A DNA stretch of 64,000 nucleotides from Paenibacillus sp. DMB5 (GCF_001517085.1 NZ_LRAC01000127.1:1-64000), one strand, 5' to 3'. Shown: positions 1 to 7,731, numbered from the stretch's first letter. The notes: generated by a model from the letters alone, not told the origin. A program made the numbers and translations.

Positions 1-55
1 GTAGCTCGTCGGGCTCATAACCCGAAGGCCGCAGGTTCAAATCCTGCCCCCGCAA
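1..55 (+). tRNA. tRNA-Met (CAT), 5' truncated by window edge
   Basis: The anticodon arm has the loop CTCATAA (anticodon CAT), followed by a normal T arm and the 3' acceptor strand. The acceptor 5' strand and part of the D arm lie outside the window. No CCA is encoded. It is the first visible member of an eleven-tRNA cluster whose order matches B. subtilis trnD, where this position is an elongator or initiator-type Met; the missing 5' end prevents telling which. Confidence 0.9.
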
Positions 56-63
56 TTAATTAT

Positions 64-141
64 GGAACCGTGGTGTAGTTGGCCTAACATGCCTGCCTGT
101 CACGCAGGAGATCGCGGGTTCGAATCCCGTCGGTTCCGCCA
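64..141 (+). tRNA. tRNA-Asp (GTC)
   Basis: Complete cloverleaf with 7-bp acceptor pairing (GGAACCG with CGGTTCC), anticodon loop CTGTCAC giving GTC, T loop TTCGAAT and an encoded CCA end. It lies 8 bases after tRNA-Met, so it is surely cotranscribed with it. Confidence 0.96.
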
Positions 142-160
142 TTAGTATTACAATTTTCTT

Positions 161-236
161 GGCTCGGTAGCTCAGTCGGTAGAGCAAAGGACTGAAAATC
201 CTTGTGTCGGGGGTTCGATTCCCTCCCGCGCCACCA
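161..236 (+). tRNA. tRNA-Phe (GAA) with one acceptor-stem mismatch
   Basis: Anticodon loop CTGAAAA gives GAA. D arm, anticodon arm and T arm fold normally and CCA is encoded. The acceptor strands GGCTCGG and CCGCGCC leave a T-C mismatch at the fourth pair (positions 164 and 229), where the usual bacterial tRNA-Phe has T-A. The T stem also uses a G-T pair. It may be a sequence error or a slightly weakened but functional stem. Confidence 0.92.
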
Positions 237-256
237 TGATTATTACAAAAGAATAT

Positions 257-332
<76 letters not shown>

Positions 333-337
333 TCTGT

Positions 338-423
338 GGAGGCTTAGCGAAGTGGCCAAACGCATCAGACTGTAAATCTGCTCACGTACGTGTTCGGTGG
401 TTCGAATCCATCAGCCTCCACCA
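338..423 (+). tRNA. tRNA-Tyr (GTA)
   Basis: Class II tRNA of 86 bases with a long variable arm (CACGTACGTG core), acceptor GGAGGCT fully paired with AGCCTCC, anticodon loop CTGTAAA giving GTA, and encoded CCA. Confidence 0.96.
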
Positions 424-428
424 TCTTT

Positions 429-502
429 AGGGGCATAGTTTAAAGGTAGAACAACGGTCTCCAAAACCGTTGGTGTGGGTTCAATTCCTGCTGCCCCTGC
501 CA
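429..502 (+). tRNA. tRNA-Trp (CCA)
   Basis: Acceptor AGGGGCA pairs fully with TGCCCCT. Anticodon loop CTCCAAA gives CCA. The T stem contains two G-T pairs. Discriminator G and CCA end are encoded. Confidence 0.95.
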
Positions 503-527
503 ATGAAATACTTTAAAGCTTAATATG

Positions 528-600
528 GCGGCCGTGGCGAAGGGGTTAACGCACCGGATTGTGGTTCCGGCATTCGTGGGTTCGAGACCCATCAGTCGCC
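528..600 (+). tRNA. tRNA-His (GTG) with one acceptor-stem mismatch
   Basis: Anticodon loop TTGTGGT gives GTG, with discriminator C, and a G at 527 that can act as the extra 5' G typical of tRNA-His. The sequence after the discriminator reads CCT, so CCA is not encoded. GCGGCCG opposite CAGTCGC leaves a C-A mismatch at the sixth pair (533 and 594). Confidence 0.92.
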
Positions 601-635
601 CCTTTTATTACTACAAATGAATGTAAAATGAATAT

Positions 636-710
636 TGGGGATTAGCCAAGCGGTAAGGCAACGGACTTTGACTCCGTCATGCATAGGTTCAAATCCTATA
701 TCCCCAGCCA
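636..710 (+). tRNA. tRNA-Gln (TTG)
   Basis: Acceptor TGGGGAT pairs with ATCCCCA. Anticodon loop CTTTGAC gives TTG. Discriminator G and CCA are encoded. Confidence 0.96.
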
Positions 711-715
711 TTTAT

Positions 716-790
716 GCGGACGTGGCTCAGCGGTAGAGCATCGCCTTGCCAAGGCGAGGGTCGCGGGTTCGATTCCCGTCGTCCGCTCCA
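716..790 (+). tRNA. tRNA-Gly (GCC)
   Basis: Acceptor GCGGACG pairs fully with CGTCCGC. Anticodon loop TTGCCAA gives GCC on a strong GC stem. CCA is encoded. Confidence 0.96.
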
Positions 791-796
791 TTTTAT

Positions 797-870
797 GGCG
801 CCATAGCCAAGTGGTAAGGCAAAGCTCTGCAAAAGCTTTATCCCCAGTTCGAGTCTGGGTGGCGCCTCCA
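797..870 (+). tRNA. tRNA-Cys (GCA)
   Basis: Acceptor GGCGCCA pairs fully with TGGCGCC. Anticodon loop CTGCAAA gives GCA. Discriminator T and CCA are encoded. Confidence 0.96.
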
Positions 871-897
871 TTTATTTTGAAATGATCAACCGAATAC

Positions 898-976
898 GCC
901 GGCGTGGCGGAATGGCAGACGCGCTCGACTCAAAATCGAGTGGGAAACCGTGGAGGTTCGAGTCCTCTCGCCGGTA
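898..976 (+). tRNA. tRNA-Leu (CAA)
   Basis: Class II tRNA with a variable arm, acceptor GCCGGCG paired with CGCCGGT (terminal G-T), anticodon loop CTCAAAA giving CAA. No CCA is encoded. It is the last tRNA; a terminator follows within 5 bases. B. subtilis trnD has a second Leu here, which is absent. Confidence 0.93.
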
Positions 977-980
977 TAGC

Positions 981-1027
981 TAAAGAGTGCATTAGAGATA
1001 TTCTCTAATGCACTCTTTTATTTTTAT
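981..1027 (+). terminator. Terminator of the tRNA operon
   Basis: A 16-17 bp perfect inverted repeat (AAAGAGTGCATTAGAGA and its complement, 3-base loop) followed by a T-rich run, directly after tRNA-Leu. This is a strong intrinsic terminator and fixes the 3' end of the tRNA transcript. Confidence 0.93.
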
Positions 1028-1165
1028 GGATTAACTGCCTATCCCTCTAACTTCAGCAGCAGCTGTTGTATACCTCAATAAACAAATAAAATGAATTGAC
1101 CATACTTTTTTACGCATCTGCTTATTACAATAAGTAAATCAAAGAAAGTAAAAAGGAGGGTTCAC

Positions 1166-1794
1166 ATGAATTCTTTTCGGCTGGCTAAAAAAGAGGAGTT
1201 GCATGAAGTTGCCACCTTGTTTACCGAGTCATTTTTAGAGTATCCATTATTTCCGCTTATCCTGAAACAGGATAAGGACTATAAAAAATACTTGTATAGA
1301 CTTAATTATACTAATACAAAATCTTATCTTCAGCAAAACGCGTGCTTTGTAGGGACTCTGGATGGAAAAATTGTTTCTGCTGTTCTGCTGAAAAAAAGCG
1401 GGGCGAAGGGTCCGGGCTTTGTGCAGTATCTGTTTAATGGAGGGTTAGCACTGGCGGGTCAGATTGGCATTAAGCGAATTTATCATATACTGAAGACACT
1501 GGATAAAATGAAAGAGGCTTGTAACCGTTACTGGAAGGAGAGCTGGTACATTGATTCCTTTGCGGTTGCGAAGGGCCATCAAGGAAAAAACCTGGGGAGT
1601 ACATTGTTTAATGCGTTTCTATTCCCTTTATCAGTGAGCATGGGGGCGGCCGGATTACACTCGTTACCCACACCGAACTTAATAAAAAGTTTTACTGCAA
1701 GAACGGTTTTAAGGTTTTTAACGAATTTGGCATAGGAGCAGGGGATAATCCATTAACCAATTATAGTTTCGAGCTGGTTATAAAGCCAGGTTGA
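1166..1794 (+). pseudogene. GNAT-family N-acetyltransferase, frameshifted near the C-terminus
   Basis: The first ~155 codons give a GNAT fold: an N-terminal beta-alpha unit (NSFRLAKKEELHEVATLF), then the conserved beta-4 and acetyl-CoA loop (SWYIDSFAVAKGHQGKNLGS) in which H-Q-G-K-N-L-G stands for the usual Q/R-x-x-G-x-G/A. In frame the product ends at 1735 with a nonsense tail. The reading frame two bases on continues sensibly (RITLVTHTELNKKFYCKNGF ...) to a stop at 1792-1794, which is the expected last GNAT strands. One base is therefore missing near 1615-1650. Start is ATG 1166 behind AAAAGGAGGG. Substrate cannot be told. An intact protein would have about 209 residues. Confidence 0.8.
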
Positions 1795-1815
1795 TGGTCT
1801 GTGAAGTACATTGTT

Positions 1816-2274
1816 TTATCCGATTTGTTTATAGGTGTTCCAGCTTACAGTAAGATGTCCGATGGCAAAGACTGCAGCAGCTGCAGCAAAGAGAAGAGAC
1901 TCTATCCATAATGCAAGCAGACTGAAATACAGAACCGGGAATACGGCCATAGGTATATGAAGCGGACCCAGCGGTTTAAATAACATGCTGAATGTTCTGC
2001 CGGAACGGTAGTAGCGTACCCAGCACATATAATAAAAGATTAGGCATATTAACATTAACCAGCTTAAAGAGGTTATGGGCTGAACAGCAATTCTGTGTCC
2101 AAACAGGATAGGTAATGTAAAGCAGCTAATCTGACCGGCCCGTTCCAATACGGTCAAGATTCCAGGCGGAGCAGTGATTGATGACGGGACATAACGCGGA
2201 GCAAAAAAGATGAACAGCAGATTCGGCAGCAAAATTAAAAGTGGCAGGATAAACCCTATGTAGTGTAATCCCAT
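1816..2274 (-). CDS. Small integral membrane protein of unknown function
   Basis: About 152 residues, mostly hydrophobic, with four to five predicted membrane segments (MGLHYIGFILPLLILLPNLL near the start; later stretches around ILFGHR, LMLICLIFYYMCW, VFPVLYFSLLALW and AAAAAVFAIGHL). I chose the ATG at 2274 because the hydrophobic domain starts there and AGGAGAA lies about 14 bases upstream. A longer reading back to 2478 would overlap the aldo/keto reductase gene end and adds a polar segment of no recognisable character. It lies downstream of the reductase on the same strand and may be cotranscribed. No family is recognised with certainty. Confidence 0.65.
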   Translation of the reverse strand: MGLHYIGFILPLLILLPNLLFIFFAPRYVPSSITAPPGILTVLERAGQISCFTLPILFGHRIAVQPITSLSWLMLICLIFYYMCWVRYYRSGRTFSMLFKPLGPLHIPMAVFPVLYFSLLALWIESLLFAAAAAVFAIGHLTVSWNTYKQIG

Positions 2275-2452
2275 TATCAGGCTCCGTTCTCCTATCGAAT
2301 AATGAGTTAAAAATAGCGCAGGGAGCCGCAGGCTGTCAAAGCATTCTGTCACTGCTGTTAAAATGGAGCAAAGCAAAGAGTACTCCACCTGCCATCGGGG
2401 CTGGTAAGAGTACTCTAGTTTTTTTGTTGGTACTAAGTGGCTTGTCCGCTCC

Positions 2453-3373
2453 TTAAGGCAGCTTGTTGCCGGCGGCACGGTAAATTTCGTACCATTCCTG
2501 ACGGGTCAGGGTAATGTCTGAGGCTTTGGCAATGTCGAGCAAGCGCTGTGTGTTGGTAGTTCCGACAATCGGCTGCATGCTGGCAGGATGTCTTAACAGC
2601 CAGGCGATGGCGATTGCGGTGTCAGCGACTCCTTTTTCAGCTGCCAAACGGCCGATTACTTCATTCAGCTCAGGGAATTTGTCATTGCCCAGGAATACGC
2701 CTTCAAAGAAACCATACTGGAATGGGGACCAAGGCTGGATGGTCATGTCGTGCAGACGGCTGTACTCCAGAATGCCACCATCATGCACTACAGAAGCAGA
2801 GTTGGTCATATTTACATTGAAGCCGGCATCAATCATTCCGGATACCATGATGCTAAGCTGCAGCTGGTTAAAGAGCAGGGGCTGCTTTACATTTTTTTTG
2901 AGCAGCTCGATTTGCAGCGGGTTCAGGTTGCTGACACCGAAGTGCTTGACCATGCCTTTTTGCTCCAGGTAATCGAAGGCTTCAGCGACCTCCTCAGGCT
3001 CCATCAGGGTATCCGGACGGTGCAGCAGCAGGACATCTACATAATCGGTCTTCAGCCGCTTCAGACTGTTCTCAACCGACTGCACAATATGCTCCTTGGA
3101 AAAGTCGAAGAACCCGTGACGGATTCCGCATTTGGTCTGGATCATCAGCTGCTCACGCATACCGGGGCTGGCTGCTATTACATCTCCAAACACTTCTTCG
3201 GCCTTGCCGCCGGCATAAATATCAGCATGGTCAAAAAAGTCGATTCCTGCTTCAACCGCACTATGAATATGGACATCCGCTTCCTTCGGGGAAAGCTCGG
3301 CGATCCGCATGCAACCAAGAGAAATTTGTGCTACCTCAAGCTGGCTGCTGCCTGCTTTAATTTTCTTTACCAC
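2453..3373 (-). CDS. Aldo/keto reductase (YdhF-like)
   Basis: NAD(P)H-dependent cytosolic oxidoreductase of the AKR superfamily, ~306 residues. The catalytic tetrad is visible: Asp48 and Tyr53 in FFDHADIYAGG, Lys81 in MIQTKCG, and His118 in DVLLLHRPD. The C-terminal cofactor motif PIVGTTNTQRL is present. The most likely start is the GTG at 3373, because GAGGAG sits 10 bases upstream; an ATG at 3391 overlaps that ribosome binding site. The gene is divergent from a MerR-type activator and carries a 19-bp-spaced promoter, so it is probably the inducible target of that regulator, as for carbonyl-stress-responsive reductases in Bacillales. The physiological substrate is unknown. Confidence 0.92.
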   Translation of the reverse strand: MVKKIKAGSSQLEVAQISLGCMRIAELSPKEADVHIHSAVEAGIDFFDHADIYAGGKAEEVFGDVIAASPGMREQLMIQTKCGIRHGFFDFSKEHIVQSVENSLKRLKTDYVDVLLLHRPDTLMEPEEVAEAFDYLEQKGMVKHFGVSNLNPLQIELLKKNVKQPLLFNQLQLSIMVSGMIDAGFNVNMTNSASVVHDGGILEYSRLHDMTIQPWSPFQYGFFEGVFLGNDKFPELNEVIGRLAAEKGVADTAIAIAWLLRHPASMQPIVGTTNTQRLLDIAKASDITLTRQEWYEIYRAAGNKLP

Positions 3374-3409
3374 TGTACATTCACTCCTCATTTGTAAGGT
3401 TCCTCATTC

Positions 3410-3440
3410 AGTGTAGACCTTAGAGTTAAGTGTAAGTCAA
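3410..3440 (-). promoter_or_regulatory. MerR-type promoter with 19-bp spacer and operator dyad
   Basis: On the minus strand TTGACT (3435-3440) and TACACT (3410-3415) are separated by exactly 19 bases, the elongated spacing that MerR-family activators correct by DNA distortion. The spacer holds an imperfect 18-bp dyad, CTTACACTTAACTCTAAG (3419-3436), matching 7 of 9 in each half. It points at the aldo/keto reductase and lies next to the merR-like gene. Confidence 0.8.
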
Positions 3441-3526
3441 CAGGTTTTTGAAGCGCTTTTAATTGCACGGAAATGGTGTTACCTTAGAGAGGGACCGTAA
3501 CCATACGGCAGAAGGGAGCTGCAATC

Positions 3527-3907
3527 ATGGGATACAGCATCAAAACCATATCACAAAAAAGCGGACTGAGCCAATATACACTGCGTTATTACGAAAGAGA
3601 GGGTGTACTGCCTGAAGTATCCCGGGACGAGAACGGAAACCGTTGTTTCCATGATGAGGATCTGGAGCTGATTTCGCTGATCTGCTGTCTGAAGGACACC
3701 GGAATGCCGATTGCCGATATTAAACAGTTCATCTCGCTCTCCAAGGAAGGGCATAGCTCACTACCCGAGCAGCGCAGGCTGCTGCAGGAGCACAAAGTGC
3801 ACATTGATGAGAAGATCAAATTTTTTCAGACCTTTGCGGAGAAGGTGGAGCATAAGATTGCTTATTTTGCTTCGCTGGAGGAGCAGGCAAAGGCAGAGAA
3901 CAATTAA
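3527..3907 (+). CDS. MerR-family transcriptional regulator
   Basis: 126-residue DNA-binding regulator. The N-terminal winged helix (YSIKTISQKSGLSQYTLRYY, then EREGVLPEVSRDENGNRCF) is a textbook MerR domain; the region after residue ~70 (SKEGHSSLPEQRRLLQEHKV) forms the long dimerisation helix. There is no cysteine cluster of the metal-binding type at the C-terminus, so it belongs with the AdhR/YfmP-like group sensing small electrophiles or drugs rather than metals. ATG 3527 follows GAAGGGAGCTG. It very probably activates the divergent reductase and may autoregulate through the same dyad. Confidence 0.92.
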   Translation: MGYSIKTISQKSGLSQYTLRYYEREGVLPEVSRDENGNRCFHDEDLELISLICCLKDTGMPIADIKQFISLSKEGHSSLPEQRRLLQEHKVHIDEKIKFFQTFAEKVEHKIAYFASLEEQAKAENN

Positions 3908-4021
3908 TTCCAGAACGTGATGAATGTCGCTGATATGATTAGAAGCATACCGGAAAAAGCTTGATTTGTTAGGTAATATAACATATATATTGGCTTTTTA
4001 ATGACGAACGACTTAGATATC

Positions 4022-4049
4022 TTGACGATAATCCCTCTGGTGATATGAT
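4022..4049 (+). promoter_or_regulatory. Promoter of the amidohydrolase operon
   Basis: TTGACG (4022-4027) and TATGAT (4044-4049) with a 16-base spacer, a good housekeeping sigma match. Transcription would start near 4056 and give a leader of about 330 bases carrying the purine aptamer before the ATG at 4389. Confidence 0.7.
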
Positions 4050-4140
4050 TAGGGTAATTGAGAAAGGAAATTCAAGTATATTACGTTACCAAACATAACA
4101 TTCTCTTGGATAACTTTCTTGGATGTACTAACAGAATAAG

Positions 4141-4213
4141 CTCTTGTATAAGCTCATTAATCCGGTTTGAGCGTTTCGACCAGGCGACCGTAAATTGCCC
4201 CAGGCTACAAGAG
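4141..4213 (+). promoter_or_regulatory. Variant purine (guanine-type) riboswitch aptamer
   Basis: P1 CTCTTGT (4141-4147) pairs perfectly with ACAAGAG (4207-4213). Junction J1/2 has the conserved TATAA. P2 is GCTCA/TGAGC, with the loop ending in GG (4164-4165) that can dock onto CC of the L3 motif CCGTAAA (4188-4194). J2/3 reads GTTTCGACC where the family has GTTTCTACC, so the ligand-contacting U51 equivalent is G (4178). The C74 equivalent that pairs with guanine is kept (C4205), A73 is G, and P3 has extra bases on its 3' side. This fits an altered-specificity member of the family. No clear poly-T terminator follows; the P1 5' strand CTCTT could instead pair with AAGAG of the ribosome binding site. 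Confidence 0.85.
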
Positions 4214-4388
4214 GTGCAGGAAAAAGATTTACTGTTCTGTGTTAGGCGATTATGCCCGGCGCATGTGTGGTGTCTGCCCTGTACCTTTTGTGACCTGGGG
4301 TATATTTGTTGTGCGCAGATTTGGAGAGCCGTGATGTTAGTACAGTCTAACGGATTACCCTAAAAACTTGAAGAAGAGGTGCGTATTC

Positions 4389-5804
4389 ATGAGTTATGAT
4401 CTGATCATTAAAAATGCCAGCATTCCGCAAGGCGACAGACAGGTGCTGACAGACATTCTGGTGAACAATGGTGTAATCGTGGGCTTTGCCAAAGATATTG
4501 AGGCAGATGCGGCTGAAGTCATTGATGCCGGGGGCAAGCTGGTGCTGCCGGGCGTTATTGATTCGCACACTCACTTTAATGATCCGGGATTTACGCACCG
4601 TGAGGACTTCGTGACCGGAACAGCCAGTGCCGCAGCCGGCGGGGTAACGATGATTGTAGATATGCCTTGCTGCAGCGTTCCGTCAGTACGTTCAGCGGAT
4701 AACCTGTTTAACAAGCTGAATGCGCTGGAAGGCAAAGGGATTGTCGATTACGCGATGTGGGGCGGTATTACGGGTGAAGACGTGCGCAACAACGTGCTTC
4801 CGGAGATCATCAGTGAGCAGGTAGCTAATGGGGTAGTTGCCTTCAAAGTATATATGACGCCATCGGTGCCGAGCTATCCGCGTGTGACCGATCCGGAGAT
4901 GCTGGAGGCTTTTGCCGCTGTATCGCCTACAGGGCTGCCGATCGGCATTCATGCCGAGAACTTTGCCGTCTGCGATTATTTCACTAACAAGCTGAAGGGT
5001 GAAGGACGTCTGGATTACCCGGCCTGGGCAGAAGCGCGTATGGCACTCGCGGAAAAGGCGGCGATCCAGCTGGGCATCAGCTTTGCTGAAGAGACTGGAG
5101 CCCGTCTGCATATCGTGCATATGAGTACAGGGGCAGGCAACGAGCTGATCCGCGAAGCCAAGCTGAAGGGAACCAAGGTGACTGCGGAATCCTGTCCGCA
5201 CTACCTGACGCTGAATGCGGTGGATGCGATGACCGAGTTCGGTACGTTCGCCAAGATTGCACCGCCGCTGCGTACGGCAAAGGATAATGAAGTGCTGTGG
5301 CAGGGACTGGCGGATGGAACGATCGACTTTATGGCTACAGACCATGCGCCGTATGAAATTGCGACTGAGAAGGATGCGCCGGGGATGGATGTGTGGACTT
5401 CTTTTCCAGGCATTCCGGGGGTAGAGACACTGGTGCCGATTATGATCAGCGAAGGCTATAACAAAGGCAGACTGAGCCTGTCCCGGCTGGTAGAGCTGCT
5501 GTGCACGAATCCGGCAGTCCACTACGGCCTTTATCCCAAAAAAGGTGCACTGGAGATCGGCACTGACGCTGACTTCACCATTGTGGATCTGGAGAAGGAA
5601 TGGACGCTGGATAAGGACCAGATGCACTGCAAGCCGAAGTATACACCGTTCCATGGCATGAAGCTCAAAGGCAAGGTGGATAAAACCATCGTCCGCGGCA
5701 CACTCGTTTACGACGAGGCACTGGGTGTTGTCGGCAAGCCGGGCCATGGTGAATATGTGAAGCGCCAGACGATCAGCGAGCTTCCGCGTTTATTGAAATA
5801 CTAA
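4389..5804 (+). CDS. allB: Allantoinase-family cyclic amidohydrolase
   Basis: 471-residue cytosolic metal-dependent amidohydrolase that hydrolyses a cyclic amide, in the family allantoin to allantoate. The binuclear metal ligands are all visible: His60 and His62 (DSHTHFNDPG), carbamylated Lys153 (VAFKVYMTP), His188 (GIHAEN), His244 (HIVHMSTG) and Asp318 (MATDHAPYE). ATG 4389 is preceded by AAGAGGTG at good spacing; an upstream in-frame ATG at 4368 has none. A purine-type aptamer in its leader and a cysteine hydrolase downstream suggest purine or ureide breakdown. Hydantoinases and xanthine-type amidohydrolases share this fold, so allantoin as the true substrate is likely but not proven. Confidence 0.88.
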   Translation: MSYDLIIKNASIPQGDRQVLTDILVNNGVIVGFAKDIEADAAEVIDAGGKLVLPGVIDSHTHFNDPGFTHREDFVTGTASAAAGGVTMIVDMPCCSVPSVRSADNLFNKLNALEGKGIVDYAMWGGITGEDVRNNVLPEIISEQVANGVVAFKVYMTPSVPSYPRVTDPEMLEAFAAVSPTGLPIGIHAENFAVCDYFTNKLKGEGRLDYPAWAEARMALAEKAAIQLGISFAEETGARLHIVHMSTGAGNELIREAKLKGTKVTAESCPHYLTLNAVDAMTEFGTFAKIAPPLRTAKDNEVLWQGLADGTIDFMATDHAPYEIATEKDAPGMDVWTSFPGIPGVETLVPIMISEGYNKGRLSLSRLVELLCTNPAVHYGLYPKKGALEIGTDADFTIVDLEKEWTLDKDQMHCKPKYTPFHGMKLKGKVDKTIVRGTLVYDEALGVVGKPGHGEYVKRQTISELPRLLKY

Positions 5805-5840
5805 ATATTGAGATTGAAATTTAAAGCTTGGAATAAAAGG

Positions 5841-5985
5841 TAGGAAGCGGTGGAGGGAATTTTGGAATTGTAGGAGCGGAAGCGTCCGCCTTTGTCTGCG
5901 GATTTCTACTGCGAACAGCGGTTATGGATCAAGAAATCTGCAGACAACAGCGGCCGGAAATCCAAATATTCACCGGAGCTGCGAA
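5841..5985 (+). repeat. Palindromic intergenic element, copy 1
   Basis: One of three ~140-bp copies (others at 13160-13292, inverted, and 29006-29148). Order: GGAATTTTGGAA..., a small hairpin GCGGAAGCGTCCGC, then a long stem in which GTCTGCGGATTTCT faces AGAAATCTGCAGAC around an inner hairpin, then AACAGCGGCCGGAA and TCCAAATATTCAC. The copies differ in the long-stem sequence but keep its pairing. It fills most of the gap between the amidohydrolase and cysteine hydrolase genes. Confidence 0.85.
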
Positions 5986-6039
5986 AATAACCGTTACACT
6001 TTTATTTCAATCTAACAAACCGAGAGGAAAGTGATCAGA

Positions 6040-6600
6040 ATGGGAAAACATGCAATAGTAATCATAGATATGTTAAATGATTTTATTCATCCGGACGGGG
6101 CGCTGACTTGTCCAAACGGGGCGGGGATCGTACCGGCGCTGCAGGACCTGATAGCGTTCAGCCATGAAAATGAGATTCAGGTAATCTTCGTACAGGAAGC
6201 GCACCGTAAAAACGATGCCGACTTCCGTGTCCGGCCGGTTCATGCCATCAAAGGCAGCTGGGGATCGGATTTTATCGCCGAACTTACGCCGGATGAGTCG
6301 AAGGGCGATTATGTGGTACAAAAGAGACGCCACAGCGCGTTCAGCTACACGGACATGGACCTGTTCCTGCGGGAAGAGGGCATCGATACGGTGGCAGTCA
6401 CCGGCGTATGGACCAATGTCTGCGTCCGCTCTACGGCGTCGGATGCGATGTACCATACGTACAGGGTAGTGTGCATCAGCGATTGCTGCGCCTCCAAGGA
6501 CGAGGAGATGCACCAGTCGGGGCTGCGAGACATCGGGATCTTTGGCGAAGTGGTAACGCTGGAGCAATATAAAGAGAAGTATGCGGTGGTAAAAGGGTAA
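6040..6600 (+). CDS. Isochorismatase-like cysteine hydrolase
   Basis: 186-residue cytosolic hydrolase of the nicotinamidase/ureidoacrylate hydrolase superfamily. The catalytic triad is visible: Asp10 (VIIDMLNDF), Lys95 (YVVQKRRHSAF) and Cys128 (GVWTNVCVRSTA), with the cis-peptide region before the cysteine. These enzymes attack C-N bonds of amides or carbamates through the cysteine. I chose ATG 6040 because GAGAGGA lies 11 bases upstream; a GTG at 6031 is too close to it. Being downstream of the allantoinase-family gene it may act on a ureide or carbamoyl intermediate; nicotinamidase is a less likely alternative. A terminator follows. Confidence 0.87.
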   Translation: MGKHAIVIIDMLNDFIHPDGALTCPNGAGIVPALQDLIAFSHENEIQVIFVQEAHRKNDADFRVRPVHAIKGSWGSDFIAELTPDESKGDYVVQKRRHSAFSYTDMDLFLREEGIDTVAVTGVWTNVCVRSTASDAMYHTYRVVCISDCCASKDEEMHQSGLRDIGIFGEVVTLEQYKEKYAVVKG

Positions 6601-6633
6601 ACTTAGAACAATGGTGAAGCTGATCTGTTAAAA

Positions 6634-6680
6634 ACAGCCCCTGTATTTCCGGAGTGGATTCCGGAGATGCAGGGGCTGTA
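6634..6680. terminator. Bidirectional terminator
   Basis: Long inverted repeat in which CAGCCCCTG and TTCCGGA on one side face TCCGGA and CAGGGGCTG on the other. It lies between the convergent cysteine hydrolase and AraC genes and probably ends both. Confidence 0.8.
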
Positions 6681-6687
6681 TTGCGGT

Positions 6688-7569
6688 TCAAGAGAACCGC
6701 TGCCGGTACTGGCGCGGCGAAATCCCCTCCAGCTTCATGAAGCTGGAGCTGAAGTAAGGCGCCTGATTGAAGCCGACCTCCTCGGCAATCCGGGCGATCG
6801 GGAAGCTGGTCTGCATCAGCAGCAGCTTGCTCTGCTCGATCCGGTAGCGGAGCAGGTATTCCATCGGCGAGCAGCCGTACTCCCGGTTCATGCAGCGGGC
6901 GATGTAGACCGGATGGAAGTTGAGGCAGTCGCCCAGCATGCCGGTTGTAATCTCCTCGCGGTAATGGGCGCGGAGGAAGGAGGCCGCCTGCTCCGCACAG
7001 GCGGTCGATTGGGAAGCGGGCCGTTCGCGGTGTACGGAGGCGGAGAGCTGCTGCAGCACCTCCTGGAACAGCATCTGCTGCTTGAAGCGGACGGCATCCA
7101 GGTGGGCGTTGACCTTGAGGAGCTCAAGCTGGGCGAGCAGCTCCTCCATCTTAGCCGGCTGCAGCAACGGCATATACTGCGACAGCCGGAGGCTGAAGGT
7201 ACGGGCATTATACAAGCTGTAATGGGCAGATTCCTCCGTTGTATTCCGTTCACGGGGAGCTTCAGCATGACAGCTTGCAGAACACCACGGACCCGGGGTC
7301 TGAAAGTGAAGCCAGTAGTGGGAGCCGTCCTCCCGGCAATCTGCGGTACCGTAGTGGTGGCAGTCCGGGCGGAGAATTAGCGCTTCTCCTGCCCGGACTT
7401 CATAGGTTCGGTCCTCTTCGCCAACATAGAGGCAGCCTTCCCGGACCACCAGCAGGTCGAACACCTTAATGTTATGGCGGTTCACATGGCGGAAACCCTG
7501 CGAATAATTCATAAGTCCGCTATTAATATAATGGGGCAGCGGTGGGCTGTAAAATTGGAGCAGACTCAT
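6688..7569 (-). CDS. AraC-family transcriptional regulator
   Basis: 293 residues: an N-terminal cupin sensor (to about residue 85, with VREGCLYVGEEDRTYEVRAG and LILRPDCHHYG) and a C-terminal pair of AraC helix-turn-helix motifs (about 190-290, LGDCLNFHPVYIARCMNREY and IARIAEEVGFNQAPYFSSSF). The cupin type usually binds a small ligand such as a sugar. ATG 7569 follows GCAGGAGGACGCC. It is divergent from the MATE pump gene, with 160 bp between the two starts, so the pump is the obvious candidate target. Confidence 0.93.
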   Translation of the reverse strand: MSLLQFYSPPLPHYINSGLMNYSQGFRHVNRHNIKVFDLLVVREGCLYVGEEDRTYEVRAGEALILRPDCHHYGTADCREDGSHYWLHFQTPGPWCSASCHAEAPRERNTTEESAHYSLYNARTFSLRLSQYMPLLQPAKMEELLAQLELLKVNAHLDAVRFKQQMLFQEVLQQLSASVHRERPASQSTACAEQAASFLRAHYREEITTGMLGDCLNFHPVYIARCMNREYGCSPMEYLLRYRIEQSKLLLMQTSFPIARIAEEVGFNQAPYFSSSFMKLEGISPRQYRQRFS

Positions 7570-7731
7570 GGCGTCCTCCTGCAGATCAGGTTTAGAAATT
7601 GAAAGTTTAGGTTGGGAATTTGCTACATTTCCCCGAGTATATCACCTATAATTTACTCCTAGCAAGGTAATCTGCAAGCAGTTGCAAGGGTACTATCCAA
7701 GAGTGCAGCAGGATGAGGGGGAGTTCATTTA

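Noticed and set aside
1816..2478. Full 220-codon reading of the membrane protein
   Set aside because: The extra 68 residues are upstream of the only plausible ribosome binding site and overlap the reductase gene; the hydrophobic protein starts at 2274.
4049..4362. TTAGGGTAAT and ATTACCCTAA at the two ends of the leader might pair
   Set aside because: The first copy overlaps the -10 box and predicted transcription start, so most of it would not be in the RNA.
4058..4363. 101-codon plus-strand reading frame upstream of the amidohydrolase
   Set aside because: It runs through the purine aptamer, has no ribosome binding site and no protein-like composition (many Cys, no domain).
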